Below, one piece after another: positions 1 to 7,024 of a stretch of DNA of 8,356 nt. A program made the position numbers and the translations under genes. The notes beneath the pieces are model-generated. The model saw only the letters and a list, made by a program, of their open reading frames with translations, searched no databases and was not told the origin of the DNA. The stretch's first letter is position 1; every line of letters begins with the position of its first letter. Source of the stretch: Lachnospiraceae bacterium (GTDB lineage Bacteria; Bacillota_A; Clostridia; Lachnospirales; Lachnospiraceae); assembly GCA_031262285.1 (NCBI GenBank), contig JAISHZ010000101.1:1-8356 (forward strand). The letters run 5' to 3'.

Positions 1-1
1 C

Positions 2-1498
2 ATCATTTCAAAAGAACGATCTCTTATGCCACTCGTAGTGTTTGGATATGTCGGTATATTTTTCACAAATATGCTACTATCCTATGCAAACAACTATTGT
101 ACCAATCGTCTGATGAACCGTATAACATTTCGAGTTAAAATGAAGATCATGCAAGGATACTTTACGCGGGATTTTGTGGAGTATGATACGCAGAGTGTTG
201 GCGATATGAAAATGCGCTTAGAGGATGATACTACTTGCATCGCCGATTATGCGGGGAAACAAACCATTGATTATCTCACAAATTATGTGACCTTCCTAGT
301 TTCATCGGTACTTTTGCTTATGATTAACCGGCGACTAGCTCTCTTTGCTTTGGTTGGCATCCCGCTCACATTTTGGCTTGATCATAATATCGCGAAACGC
401 GAAGCTGTTGTACAAAACAAGCAGCGCAAAAATGATCAAGAAATGTCCAGTTGGCTTCACGCCTCCGTACAAGGATGGCGTGAAATAAAAGCATTGAATA
501 TACAAAAGCACGAGGAAAGACTATTTGTTCGACACATTCACAACTTTGCCATCTATTTTGGTACATGGATCAATTATTGGGTCGCAAGAGTTCTCATCAT
601 CCCCAAAATCAAAGAGGAATTTTTGATGCAATTTGGTCTCTACTTTTTCGGGGGACTATCCATCATTGCCGGACATTTTGAGATTGGTTCTTTGCTCGTA
701 TTTATGCAATACTACGCACTGCTCTCCGGCTCATTAGAAACACTCTCCAATGCTGATGCAGAAATATTAACTGCCAAACCAAAGAGTGAACGCTTACTTC
801 ATGAATTGTATAGAGCTGCCGAACATAAATGCGGTCTGACATTTCCAAATGGCAACGGCAGCATTGCTTTTCAAGATGTCACCTTTGCTTATCCATCCTC
901 AGAAAAACCTGTCTTGCGAAAATTATCATTTACCATCTCAAAAGGAGAACGGGTTGCGATCATTGGCAAAAGTGGTGCCGGTAAAACCACTGTGCTTAAA
1001 TTGATGCTCGGCTTACTTCATCCGACATCCGGCGATGTCCTTCTTTCCGGGATATCCATTCAAAATATACGACCGGATACCTTGTATCAACATTTTGGAT
1101 TTGTAATGCAAGACAATATCCTCTTTGATGATTCTATTAAAGAAAATCTATTTTATGCAAAACAAAACGCAACAACAAAAGAACTTGAAGTTGCCTGTAG
1201 AAAAGCTTACATCTGGGATTTCGTGAAAACCTTGCCGGAAGGATTGGATACCGTCATCGGAGAACGCGGAATAAAGTTATCCGGCGGGCAAAAGCAACGT
1301 ATTGTTCTAGCTCGTTCCTTTCTACGAGACGTCGATACTTTCATTTTCGACGAAGCCACCAGCGCACTGGATCAATATAGCGAAAGCATGATACAAGATG
1401 CCATCCGAAGCATTAGTCAAGATAAAACCATCATTGTAGTAGCACACCGAAAGAGTTCGCTCGCTCTATGTGATCGGGTGATAACAATCCCCTCATGA
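2..1498 (+). CDS. ABC exporter half-transporter (fused membrane and ATPase domains), 5' partial
   Basis: This is a type IV ABC exporter half-molecule with a transmembrane domain followed by an ATPase domain; the substrate is unknown. Residues are numbered from the Met at 26. Hydrophobic segments lie near 1-20, 82-100, 104-120 and 200-235. The ATPase domain starts near 278 and has Walker A GKSGAGKTT (314-322), Q-loop Q362, signature LSGGQ (418-422), Walker B with D442 and E443, a SALD D-loop and switch H474. The frame stays open to the left edge, and the usual first transmembrane helix is missing before the Met at 26, which has only a weak ribosome binding site, so the true start is almost certainly outside the window. 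The protein stops soon after the H-loop (DRVITIPS), about 25 residues earlier than most relatives. No clear terminator follows. The family call is secure; export of a peptide, lipid or drug cannot be told apart. Confidence 0.93.
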   Translation: MISKERSLMPLVVFGYVGIFFTNMLLSYANNYCTNRLMNRITFRVKMKIMQGYFTRDFVEYDTQSVGDMKMRLEDDTTCIADYAGKQTIDYLTNYVTFLVSSVLLLMINRRLALFALVGIPLTFWLDHNIAKREAVVQNKQRKNDQEMSSWLHASVQGWREIKALNIQKHEERLFVRHIHNFAIYFGTWINYWVARVLIIPKIKEEFLMQFGLYFFGGLSIIAGHFEIGSLLVFMQYYALLSGSLETLSNADAEILTAKPKSERLLHELYRAAEHKCGLTFPNGNGSIAFQDVTFAYPSSEKPVLRKLSFTISKGERVAIIGKSGAGKTTVLKLMLGLLHPTSGDVLLSGISIQNIRPDTLYQHFGFVMQDNILFDDSIKENLFYAKQNATTKELEVACRKAYIWDFVKTLPEGLDTVIGERGIKLSGGQKQRIVLARSFLRDVDTFIFDEATSALDQYSESMIQDAIRSISQDKTIIVVAHRKSSLALCDRVITIPS

Positions 1499-1569
1499 TC
1501 TTCTTTTTTACGCGAATTGTCATGAACTGATGTATTTTAAATTTTGATCCACGTATTCACTCCTCTACG

Positions 1570-1660
1570 TTAAGGGTTGTGTATCCCCTCGGCTCTGTGC
1601 GGTTCTGGTCATCGATTTACTATAAATGTTGATCGGCGAACACCTAAATAGTAACAGTAA
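1570..1660. repeat. Palindromic intergenic repeat, copy A (half element)
   Basis: Positions 1585-1655 align without gaps to 7226-7296 of copy C with about nine differences in 71 bases. Shared blocks include GCTCTGTGCGGTTCTG, CTATAAATGT and GATCGGCGAAC. The left end (TTAAGGGTTGT at 1570-1580) matches the inverted right end of copy B (AACCCTTAA, 4319-4327), and GTAACAGTAA (1651-1660) matches the inverted outer left end of copy C (7027-7036). The opposite arm of the palindrome is missing, so this looks like an internal deletion derivative in which one outer end is joined directly to one arm. Confidence 0.8.
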
Positions 1661-1678
1661 GTCGCAATGACTTTTAGG

Positions 1679-1707
1679 TTGATTAACATCAAATTTTGTG
1701 CCACAAT
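1679..1707 (+). promoter_or_regulatory. Possible promoter of the binding-protein/permease fusion gene
   Basis: A TTGATT box (1679-1684) is followed after 17 bases by CACAAT (1702-1707); each matches the sigma-A consensus at four of six positions. A small dyad, TTGAT-TAAC-ATCAA (1679-1692), covers the -35 box and could bind a regulator. The predicted leader is about 35 bases. An alternative -10 box is TATAAA at 1621-1626 inside repeat copy A, but no convincing -35 pairs with it. Weak call. Confidence 0.35.
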
Positions 1708-1748
1708 ACAAATGAAGCGCAAATGAGTTCAACGAGAGGAACAAAACC

Positions 1749-4130
1749 ATGAATAGAACCATACATCGAATGCTCACATCGTTTCTATTATGGAGCTGCC
1801 TAGCGACCTGTGCGATCATTGCCGGGTGTGCGAAACAAGAACTTGGCGGTGTCAAAACTTATGCTGACTTTATAGGTTCTGATTTCACAGGATCTTTGCA
1901 AGCAGGTGAAGTTTATGATGTTGTGATGGAGCAAGAACTGGGAACTGAAAAAATTGACCAGTTTGAGAATATCACAGATATGCTGGGAGCCGTCGATATC
2001 GGCAAAGTTGATTTTGCCGTGATGGCATCTGACTCCGTCTATTCTCACACGACTTCGGGCGAGTATCAAAATTTGACGTTTACATTCTTACCATCTGATA
2101 TGTTTACCTCTGAAAATGCCCAGATTTTTCATACCCAAGAACTAGCCGATCAGTACAATGCTTTTATCGATTCACTGATTGAATCGGGTGAACTGGCAGA
2201 TATGATTCATTTTTGGTTATCTGGCGCATTGCCCGAAGCAAAAGACATCCCCGTTATCACCGGTTCCGAAGAAAACGGCGAAATCGTTTTTGCTGCTTCC
2301 GGTGGTTACGCACCGATGTATTATGTAGGGGAGAATGGCGAAAATGTTGGCTTTAACAAAGAGATGAGCGAGCGCTTTGCTGCGTATCTTGGGAAAAAGC
2401 CCGTTTTTGTGGATATGAACTATGCGGCTATTTTACCCTATGTGCAAACCGGGAAAGCTGATATGTCCGCTTGTTGCTTTAGTATGACCAATGATCGGGA
2501 GGATTCTGACGTCTTCTTTTGCAAACCGTATATGTCCAGCTATATTGCTCTGGCTTATAGATCCACCCAACCAACCGTCGCTGTCCAAAATGTTTATGGT
2601 GTATTAAACGCAAATGGTACGTACGATATTTATCATATGTCGGATACAAGCACCTCACAAGACGGCACCTCCTCCGGTACGGTGACTCCTCAACAAGAGA
2701 ATCCCGACAATCTCACAGTGGACGACATCATGGGTAAGACATTCAGCGCCCGTATCGGTACTATTTATGATGCGCTTGTTCACGACTATTTTGAACCGGC
2801 AAAGGTAGAACTTTATGAGGATGCTGCATCTTCCTATGCCGCAGTGAGTCAAGGTAAGGTAGAATTTGCGGTATATGATAAAGTCATGACAGTACAGGCC
2901 CTCAAGCAATACCCCGACTTAGCTTATCTTGATCTACCCGAAAGCTACTTGAATGTGCCGGATGGATATTCCGCCAATTTCTCAAAACAAGCCTTGGTAG
3001 ACGAATTTAATGCGTATCTCAAAGAGGTGGTCGCCGATGGTACCATCGCCGAGATGACAAGCCGCTGGCTTTCTGCCGATTTCGACGACCAAACGACGCA
3101 GATGCCTGCTTTTCACTTGGAGGACAATACCGGCGAAACGATACGGATCGCTTGCGACGCAACAAATATGCCCTTTGCTTTTGTATCCGCGAATGAGACC
3201 ATGATCGGCTTTGACGTTGAATTGATGACGCGTTTTGCAGAAGCAACCAATCGCAAGTTGGAATTTCAAAACATGGCTTTTAATGCCATCATGCCGACGA
3301 TAGCAAGCGGCAAAGCAGATATGGGGATCGGCTCGATTACGATTACCGAGGAACGCAAAGAAATGGTGCTTTTCACCGATCCTGTTTACTATGAAAGAGC
3401 GGTGGTCGCATACCGGGTTTCCAATGCTGAAGAAATACAAAACAATACTTTCTTCGCCTATATCAAAAAATCCATTTGGCGCAATCTCATTGAAGAAGGA
3501 CGCTATCAACTGATCCTAAGAGGTCTGTTGGTGACGATGAACATCACGGTATGTTCCATGCTGATCGGCACTATTTTGGGTGGTTTTGTTGCATTCGCAT
3601 TAACACGCAAAAACCGCGTCATTCAACGCGTCACAAAACTCATTAACGGTTTGATTAACGGCTTACCTACTGTCACGCTGTTATTGGTCGCATACTATAT
3701 TATCTTCGGTTCCTCTCAGATTAGTAATGTCATCATAGCCATCGCGACGTTTAGCATGATTATGGCGATTCGAATCGGCGAAGTATTAGCCGCTGCCATC
3801 GAAACCATTGACCCCATCCAAATCGAAGCAGCACGCGCTTGTGGCTTTTCGGCAACCGGCGCATTTATGAACGTAACACTACCGCAAGCGATCAAACACG
3901 CACTTTCCCCCTACTTAACGAATTTCGTCAGCTTGATGAAAGAAACAGCGATTGTCGGGTATGTGGCGATTCAAGACTTGATGCGAGCATCAGACATCAT
4001 CCGAAGCCGCACATATGACGCGTATTTCCCTCTTCTATTCGCTGCACTCATTTACCTGATTGTAACGACAGTGTTTATCCTTTTATTTAAGGCGATCATC
4101 AAAAAAGTCAATCATACCGGAAGAGCGTAG
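1749..4130 (+). CDS. Amino-acid-type ABC transporter: duplicated, permuted solute-binding domains fused to a permease (lipoprotein)
   Basis: This 793-residue protein combines extracellular solute capture (SBP family 3) with a His/Glu/Gln/Arg-type permease. The start has a good ribosome binding site (GAGAGGA, 8 bases upstream). A lipoprotein signal ends in the lipobox IAGC with Cys27 as the lipidation site. Domain order: lobe 2-like (about 37-160), lobe 1 (178-271), a Ser/Thr/Gly-rich linker (about 296-322), lobe 2 (326-445), lobe 1 (464-556), then the permease (about 570-785) with several membrane helices and the EAA loop (EAARACGF 693-700, LPQA 711-714). Binding-site arginines are probably R250 (SMTNDR) and R536 (TITEER); D377 may contact the ligand amine. 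The two lobe 2-lobe 1 units resemble each other (WLSGA 156-160 and WLSAD 440-444; GKVDFAV 85-91 and GKVEFAV 369-375). No ATPase partner is encoded next to it. A strong terminator follows 19 bases after the stop. The exact ligand is unknown. Confidence 0.92.
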   Translation: MNRTIHRMLTSFLLWSCLATCAIIAGCAKQELGGVKTYADFIGSDFTGSLQAGEVYDVVMEQELGTEKIDQFENITDMLGAVDIGKVDFAVMASDSVYSHTTSGEYQNLTFTFLPSDMFTSENAQIFHTQELADQYNAFIDSLIESGELADMIHFWLSGALPEAKDIPVITGSEENGEIVFAASGGYAPMYYVGENGENVGFNKEMSERFAAYLGKKPVFVDMNYAAILPYVQTGKADMSACCFSMTNDREDSDVFFCKPYMSSYIALAYRSTQPTVAVQNVYGVLNANGTYDIYHMSDTSTSQDGTSSGTVTPQQENPDNLTVDDIMGKTFSARIGTIYDALVHDYFEPAKVELYEDAASSYAAVSQGKVEFAVYDKVMTVQALKQYPDLAYLDLPESYLNVPDGYSANFSKQALVDEFNAYLKEVVADGTIAEMTSRWLSADFDDQTTQMPAFHLEDNTGETIRIACDATNMPFAFVSANETMIGFDVELMTRFAEATNRKLEFQNMAFNAIMPTIASGKADMGIGSITITEERKEMVLFTDPVYYERAVVAYRVSNAEEIQNNTFFAYIKKSIWRNLIEEGRYQLILRGLLVTMNITVCSMLIGTILGGFVAFALTRKNRVIQRVTKLINGLINGLPTVTLLLVAYYIIFGSSQISNVIIAIATFSMIMAIRIGEVLAAAIETIDPIQIEAARACGFSATGAFMNVTLPQAIKHALSPYLTNFVSLMKETAIVGYVAIQDLMRASDIIRSRTYDAYFPLLFAALIYLIVTTVFILLFKAIIKKVNHTGRA

Positions 4131-4149
4131 GTAAAACTTGATTCAAAAC

Positions 4150-4200
4150 AAAAACCGTTGCAAGCCACATTTGCATTGAAATGTGCTTGCAACGGTTTTT
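4150..4200. terminator. Bidirectional Rho-independent terminator between convergent genes
   Basis: A long stem pairs AAAAACCGTTGCAAGC (4150-4165) with GCTTGCAACGGTTTTT (4185-4200), extended by ACATT/AATGT after one bulged C, with a short loop around 4172-4178. T-runs lie on the exit side in both directions (A-rich on the left, TTTTT on the right). It lies 19 bases after the stop of the fusion permease gene. Read from the other strand, it would also end transcripts of the convergent xylanase gene, about 160 bases beyond its stop. Confidence 0.93.
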
Positions 4201-4203
4201 GTT

Positions 4204-4327
4204 TGCTATTCACGCGGTCTTAGCTTCTCAATGCACAGAAGCACACAGAGCCGGGGGGAGTTTTGGTTGTTATACATTCCAAAACTCCCCCCGGCTCTGT
4301 GCACTTCGTCCGGCATACAACCCTTAA
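4204..4327. repeat. Palindromic intergenic repeat, copy B (compact form)
   Basis: The core is a perfect 23-bp inverted repeat (4244-4266 with 4279-4301) around a 12-base loop. The arms run CACAGAGCCGGGGGG then AGTTTTGG, and pairing continues outward with two mismatches through GAAG/CTTC. Outer parts match copy C: TTCACGCG (4209-4216 and 7039-7046), CGGACGAA (inverted at 4306-4313; 7080-7087), and the GTTATA/TATAAC bordering the core. The right end CCCTTAA (4321-4327) matches the inverted left end of copy A. There is no T-run after the stem, so it is not a normal terminator. It lies between the terminator and the xylanase stop, so it would be in the xylanase 3' untranslated region. Confidence 0.85.
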
Positions 4328-4363
4328 TCGTAACTCAGCAACCACATGAAATATAACAATTGA

Positions 4364-6871
4364 TTATCGTTTCTTTTTGATCACTAACACTCCACCCAGC
4401 ACGATCACACACAAAACGACAATCGAAATAATCACCACAGCTACTGTTTTCATGCGTTGCGAAGCTTCCTTATTGGATGAGTCTTGCTCTGTTGATGACG
4501 CTTGCGTTGTTTGCAACTCTTGTGTAGACGATGTACTCTCTTCTATTTGCGCCACATTCTCCGGCGCATCAGTCAACATCGCGGTACCAAAGACCTTCGG
4601 AGAAGTCCAACCATTGCCGGAATCATCAAACCATGATAAACAACCAATTCGATTGCCAAATTTTGCATCATTGATCTGCAACTCCAAACCGATCTTTTGA
4701 CCCGCCTTAGGTTCGATCCGAATCCATTGAAAAGCAGCTTCCACGATGTAACCGGTATCTGTCTTTGTTGTCACGGATGTAAGACGCTCCGCGTTCGCGT
4801 TTTCTCCATTAAATGTCGCTTCATTGTCAAAGTTGATTCGGTACTGGCTGTCGTCCGCCGCATACCCATCTGCTTTGTGGTTCCACTCATCAATGAAGAC
4901 CTCGACGGAGTCTTGTAAATGTACCCCACCGTTTGCTCCCGATTTGTCGAGCGTACTATCTGTTACGGTCGCCAATACATATAGATTGTTCTCATCCCAC
5001 AAAAGCTTCGCACTCGCTTGCGTCTTTTGATCTGGTGAATCGGTTACGATCGTAAACGGTATCGCTTGAACATTAGCCCAAACCGCATCTTCGACCCCGT
5101 CCAAAGTGGGCGTTCCCATGGGAATCATCGCGAAAGGCTTGCACGTTGCCAACGCATAGTTTTTGCTACCTTCTGATTGGGTATTGGTCGGATCGTTAAA
5201 AGAGGTAAGCACCCCATCGTTGATTTGTGTCATATCCAGTCGAAAAGTAGAAAGGATCTCCAAATTCGGGATGTCCACTTGAAACTCTACTTCATACCCG
5301 CCCGCTACTGCGGTTGCTTCTGATCGTTTGACCGTTTGAGACCAAAGAGTCCCTCCGTCCACATATAGGCTGATTTGATCCGTATCATTCGTGACGATGT
5401 CGCGCACCGTCGCTTTCAAATAAAGTCCTTTTTCGTTCCAAATCGGCGCAAATGTCACATCTCCAAACTCATAGGTCTGCGCCACATCATAATTCACTTC
5501 ATCACTTCGTAATACCGTTACAGGGCGAATCGTAGGTGCAAGCATTTGTTGGTTTACAAAAGCCCAGTAAGCAGGCTTCGCTTGCATATAATCGTCGAAT
5601 AAGAGCGGGAATACCTGCGCGCCGCTTCCGGAACCGCCTACCGTGTTCGAATTCTTGAGCCATGAAATACGATCATGCGTTCCCCAAAAGATGATATTCG
5701 TAATATTAGCGGATCCATCTGCAACCAATTCGCGGATCGCATTGTAGAGTTCTGCATAATGCCACCCCTGCTTATCATTCTCTTCTTGCATCAGAACAGG
5801 ATCGCTCCCGCCGGTAAAACCGTTGGTCGCCTTCATATCCAGCTCGGTCACTTGAATCTCGCCGCCTTCTCCAAGCGCTTGCTGATACGCGATCGCTGCG
5901 TCTTTAAACTGTCCGGGTGTTGGGGTGACCATATCATAATGCCCTTGCATTCCCATCCCATCAATACGAGTACCCTCTCCGGGTGCACCTTCCTGTGCTT
6001 TGACTGCTTCAATCAAGGCAACAATATCCTCGACTTTGCTTGATACTGTATCGTTATAATCATTGTAGAACAATTTGATATGTGCGGGTGCATATTGATT
6101 CGCATATTTAAAAGCGTTGATGATAAACGATTCATCTTGATATACGTTCCACCAAACACCGCTCTTACGATAGCCGTCTCCTCCATCACTGACCGCTTCA
6201 TTCACGACATCATAACCGTAAAATAGATCTGAATACCCATTTTGCTCGAAATATTCAAACACGCTTTTTATGTAGTATTCCAATCTTTGGTTCATCACGT
6301 CTGGAGACACATACAATCCACCGGCTTGATAATTTTCCCGGAAAAACCATTCTCGCGCTTGTGAATGCCATACGAGCACATGTCCACGAAGCTTGATATC
6401 TGCATCTGTTGGCGCATTGGTCGCGTTGTATTCCTTGACCCAATCTAAGATCGGTTTGGCAGCCTCAAAACTGAGTGTCGGGAAATATCCACCATTTCCA
6501 TCCGGTGCATCCGTATTGGGTACATAACTTGGTAAAATATGATCTTGTTTCAGTTGATTCTCAATGGTGATGTTGTCAAAATGATACTTTACCAAATCCA
6601 TGCGGTTGGTGTCGTTCAATGCGTCCGGTCCGATACAAACGCCTCCCATTCCGCCATATCCAAACCCGGCTGCAGCGTCAGGGTGAGTGGAAATGTTTTG
6701 ATAGGCTTCATAAAGTCTGGGGATATCGGTTTGGATGGGTTCTGACGCATAGCATACTATATTCAGCACTCCGGCTACCATAGCCGGGATCAGTGCGGCT
6801 ATCGTGAATGCTGCTACGATCGGTACTACTTTTTTCTTTTTCATACGGTGTTTTAGAAATAAACCTTTCAT
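4364..6871 (-). CDS. Secreted, membrane-anchored GH10 endo-1,4-beta-xylanase with CBM9-type modules
   Basis: This 835-residue enzyme is predicted to cut internal beta-1,4 bonds of xylan at the cell surface with retention of configuration. It starts at the ATG with AAGGAGG seven bases upstream; a second Met at residue 10 has no such site. Residues 1-42 form a signal peptide with a basic start and likely cleavage after CYA. The GH10 barrel spans about 48-440: HVLVWHSQ (164-171), acid/base E225 in DVVNEAV, nucleophile E343 in VTELDM, and the substrate-binding region FWGTHDRISW (395-404). A CBM9-like module follows (about 455-577), then a clearer CBM9 module (about 586-767; LDGVEDAVW at 590-598, SWFDD at 746-750). 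A Ser/Thr/Gln/Glu-rich linker (775-804), a membrane helix (808-830) and the basic tail KKKR close the protein. There is no LPXTG motif, so anchoring is by the helix. The gene stands alone on this strand. Confidence 0.95.
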   Translation of the reverse strand: MKGLFLKHRMKKKKVVPIVAAFTIAALIPAMVAGVLNIVCYASEPIQTDIPRLYEAYQNISTHPDAAAGFGYGGMGGVCIGPDALNDTNRMDLVKYHFDNITIENQLKQDHILPSYVPNTDAPDGNGGYFPTLSFEAAKPILDWVKEYNATNAPTDADIKLRGHVLVWHSQAREWFFRENYQAGGLYVSPDVMNQRLEYYIKSVFEYFEQNGYSDLFYGYDVVNEAVSDGGDGYRKSGVWWNVYQDESFIINAFKYANQYAPAHIKLFYNDYNDTVSSKVEDIVALIEAVKAQEGAPGEGTRIDGMGMQGHYDMVTPTPGQFKDAAIAYQQALGEGGEIQVTELDMKATNGFTGGSDPVLMQEENDKQGWHYAELYNAIRELVADGSANITNIIFWGTHDRISWLKNSNTVGGSGSGAQVFPLLFDDYMQAKPAYWAFVNQQMLAPTIRPVTVLRSDEVNYDVAQTYEFGDVTFAPIWNEKGLYLKATVRDIVTNDTDQISLYVDGGTLWSQTVKRSEATAVAGGYEVEFQVDIPNLEILSTFRLDMTQINDGVLTSFNDPTNTQSEGSKNYALATCKPFAMIPMGTPTLDGVEDAVWANVQAIPFTIVTDSPDQKTQASAKLLWDENNLYVLATVTDSTLDKSGANGGVHLQDSVEVFIDEWNHKADGYAADDSQYRINFDNEATFNGENANAERLTSVTTKTDTGYIVEAAFQWIRIEPKAGQKIGLELQINDAKFGNRIGCLSWFDDSGNGWTSPKVFGTAMLTDAPENVAQIEESTSSTQELQTTQASSTEQDSSNKEASQRMKTVAVVIISIVVLCVIVLGGVLVIKKKR

Positions 6872-6878
6872 CGTTCTT

Positions 6879-6886
6879 CCTCCTTG
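6879..6886 (-). promoter_or_regulatory. Xylanase ribosome binding site
   Basis: On the minus strand the sequence reads CAAGGAGG, a near-perfect Shine-Dalgarno sequence seven bases before the ATG at 6871. It decides the start in favour of this ATG over the in-frame Met nine codons downstream. Confidence 0.9.
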
Positions 6887-6909
6887 TTTTAACGCTCCGC
6901 CTTGTTTCC

Positions 6910-6925
6910 GCCCGCTTTAGCGGGC
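6910..6925 (-). other. GC-rich hairpin in the xylanase leader
   Basis: GCCCGC and GCGGGC pair around a four-base loop (or seven pairs around TT). It lies about 40 bases before the start codon, inside the predicted 5' untranslated region. No U-run follows it in the direction of transcription, so it is not a simple attenuator. It may stabilise the message; its role is unknown. Confidence 0.55.
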
Positions 6926-6937
6926 TTCGAATCAGAA

Positions 6938-6962
6938 GTGAAAAGCGCTTTTTGCTTTTCAC
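6938..6962 (-). promoter_or_regulatory. Inverted repeat at the xylanase transcription start, possible operator
   Basis: GTGAAAAGC (6938-6946) pairs perfectly with GCTTTTCAC (6954-6962) around seven bases. It sits directly downstream of the predicted -10 box and covers the expected transcription start near 6956. It also contains the 12-bp palindrome AAAAGCGCTTTT (6941-6952), which resembles a catabolite-response element at roughly 11 of 14 positions but lacks the conserved outer TG and CA. It could be an operator or a 5'-end hairpin of the message. Confidence 0.5.
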
Positions 6963-6991
6963 AATATAGCATGCTATATCCTATGTTTCAA
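6963..6991 (-). promoter_or_regulatory. Xylanase promoter with palindrome over the -10 box
   Basis: Read on the minus strand, TTGAAA (6986-6991) and TATATT (6963-6968) are separated by exactly 17 bases, a good sigma-A match (five of six at each box). A perfect 16-bp palindrome, ATATAGCATGCTATAT (6964-6979), covers most of the -10 box and the adjoining spacer, where a bound repressor would block RNA polymerase. The predicted leader is about 85 bases. Promoter reading is good; the operator role is inferred from position only. Confidence 0.65.
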
Positions 6992-7024
6992 GTTGCACTA
7001 CCAAATTTTATTGCAGTTGCGCTC

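Noticed and set aside
1800..2230. Reading the N-terminal part of the fusion gene as a truncated pseudodomain
   Set aside because: It aligns along its whole length with the second lobe 2 block and keeps the end motif WLS, so a permuted unit explains it better than decay.
2982..3509. Open frame of 175 codons on the minus strand inside the fusion permease gene
   Set aside because: It is a shadow of a well-supported gene, rich in Cys, His and Arg in a way typical of antisense frames, with no recognisable domain.
4244..4301. Copy B hairpin as a transcription terminator
   Set aside because: No T-run follows the stem on either strand, and a classical terminator already lies at 4150-4200.
4377..5030. 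Three overlapping plus-strand open frames opposite the xylanase
   Set aside because: They lie opposite the CBM9 and linker coding region, have no ribosome binding sites and look like antisense translations.
6940..6953. Catabolite-response element (CcpA site)
   Set aside because: The centre fits, but the conserved outer TG and CA are missing; it is kept only as a possible operator.
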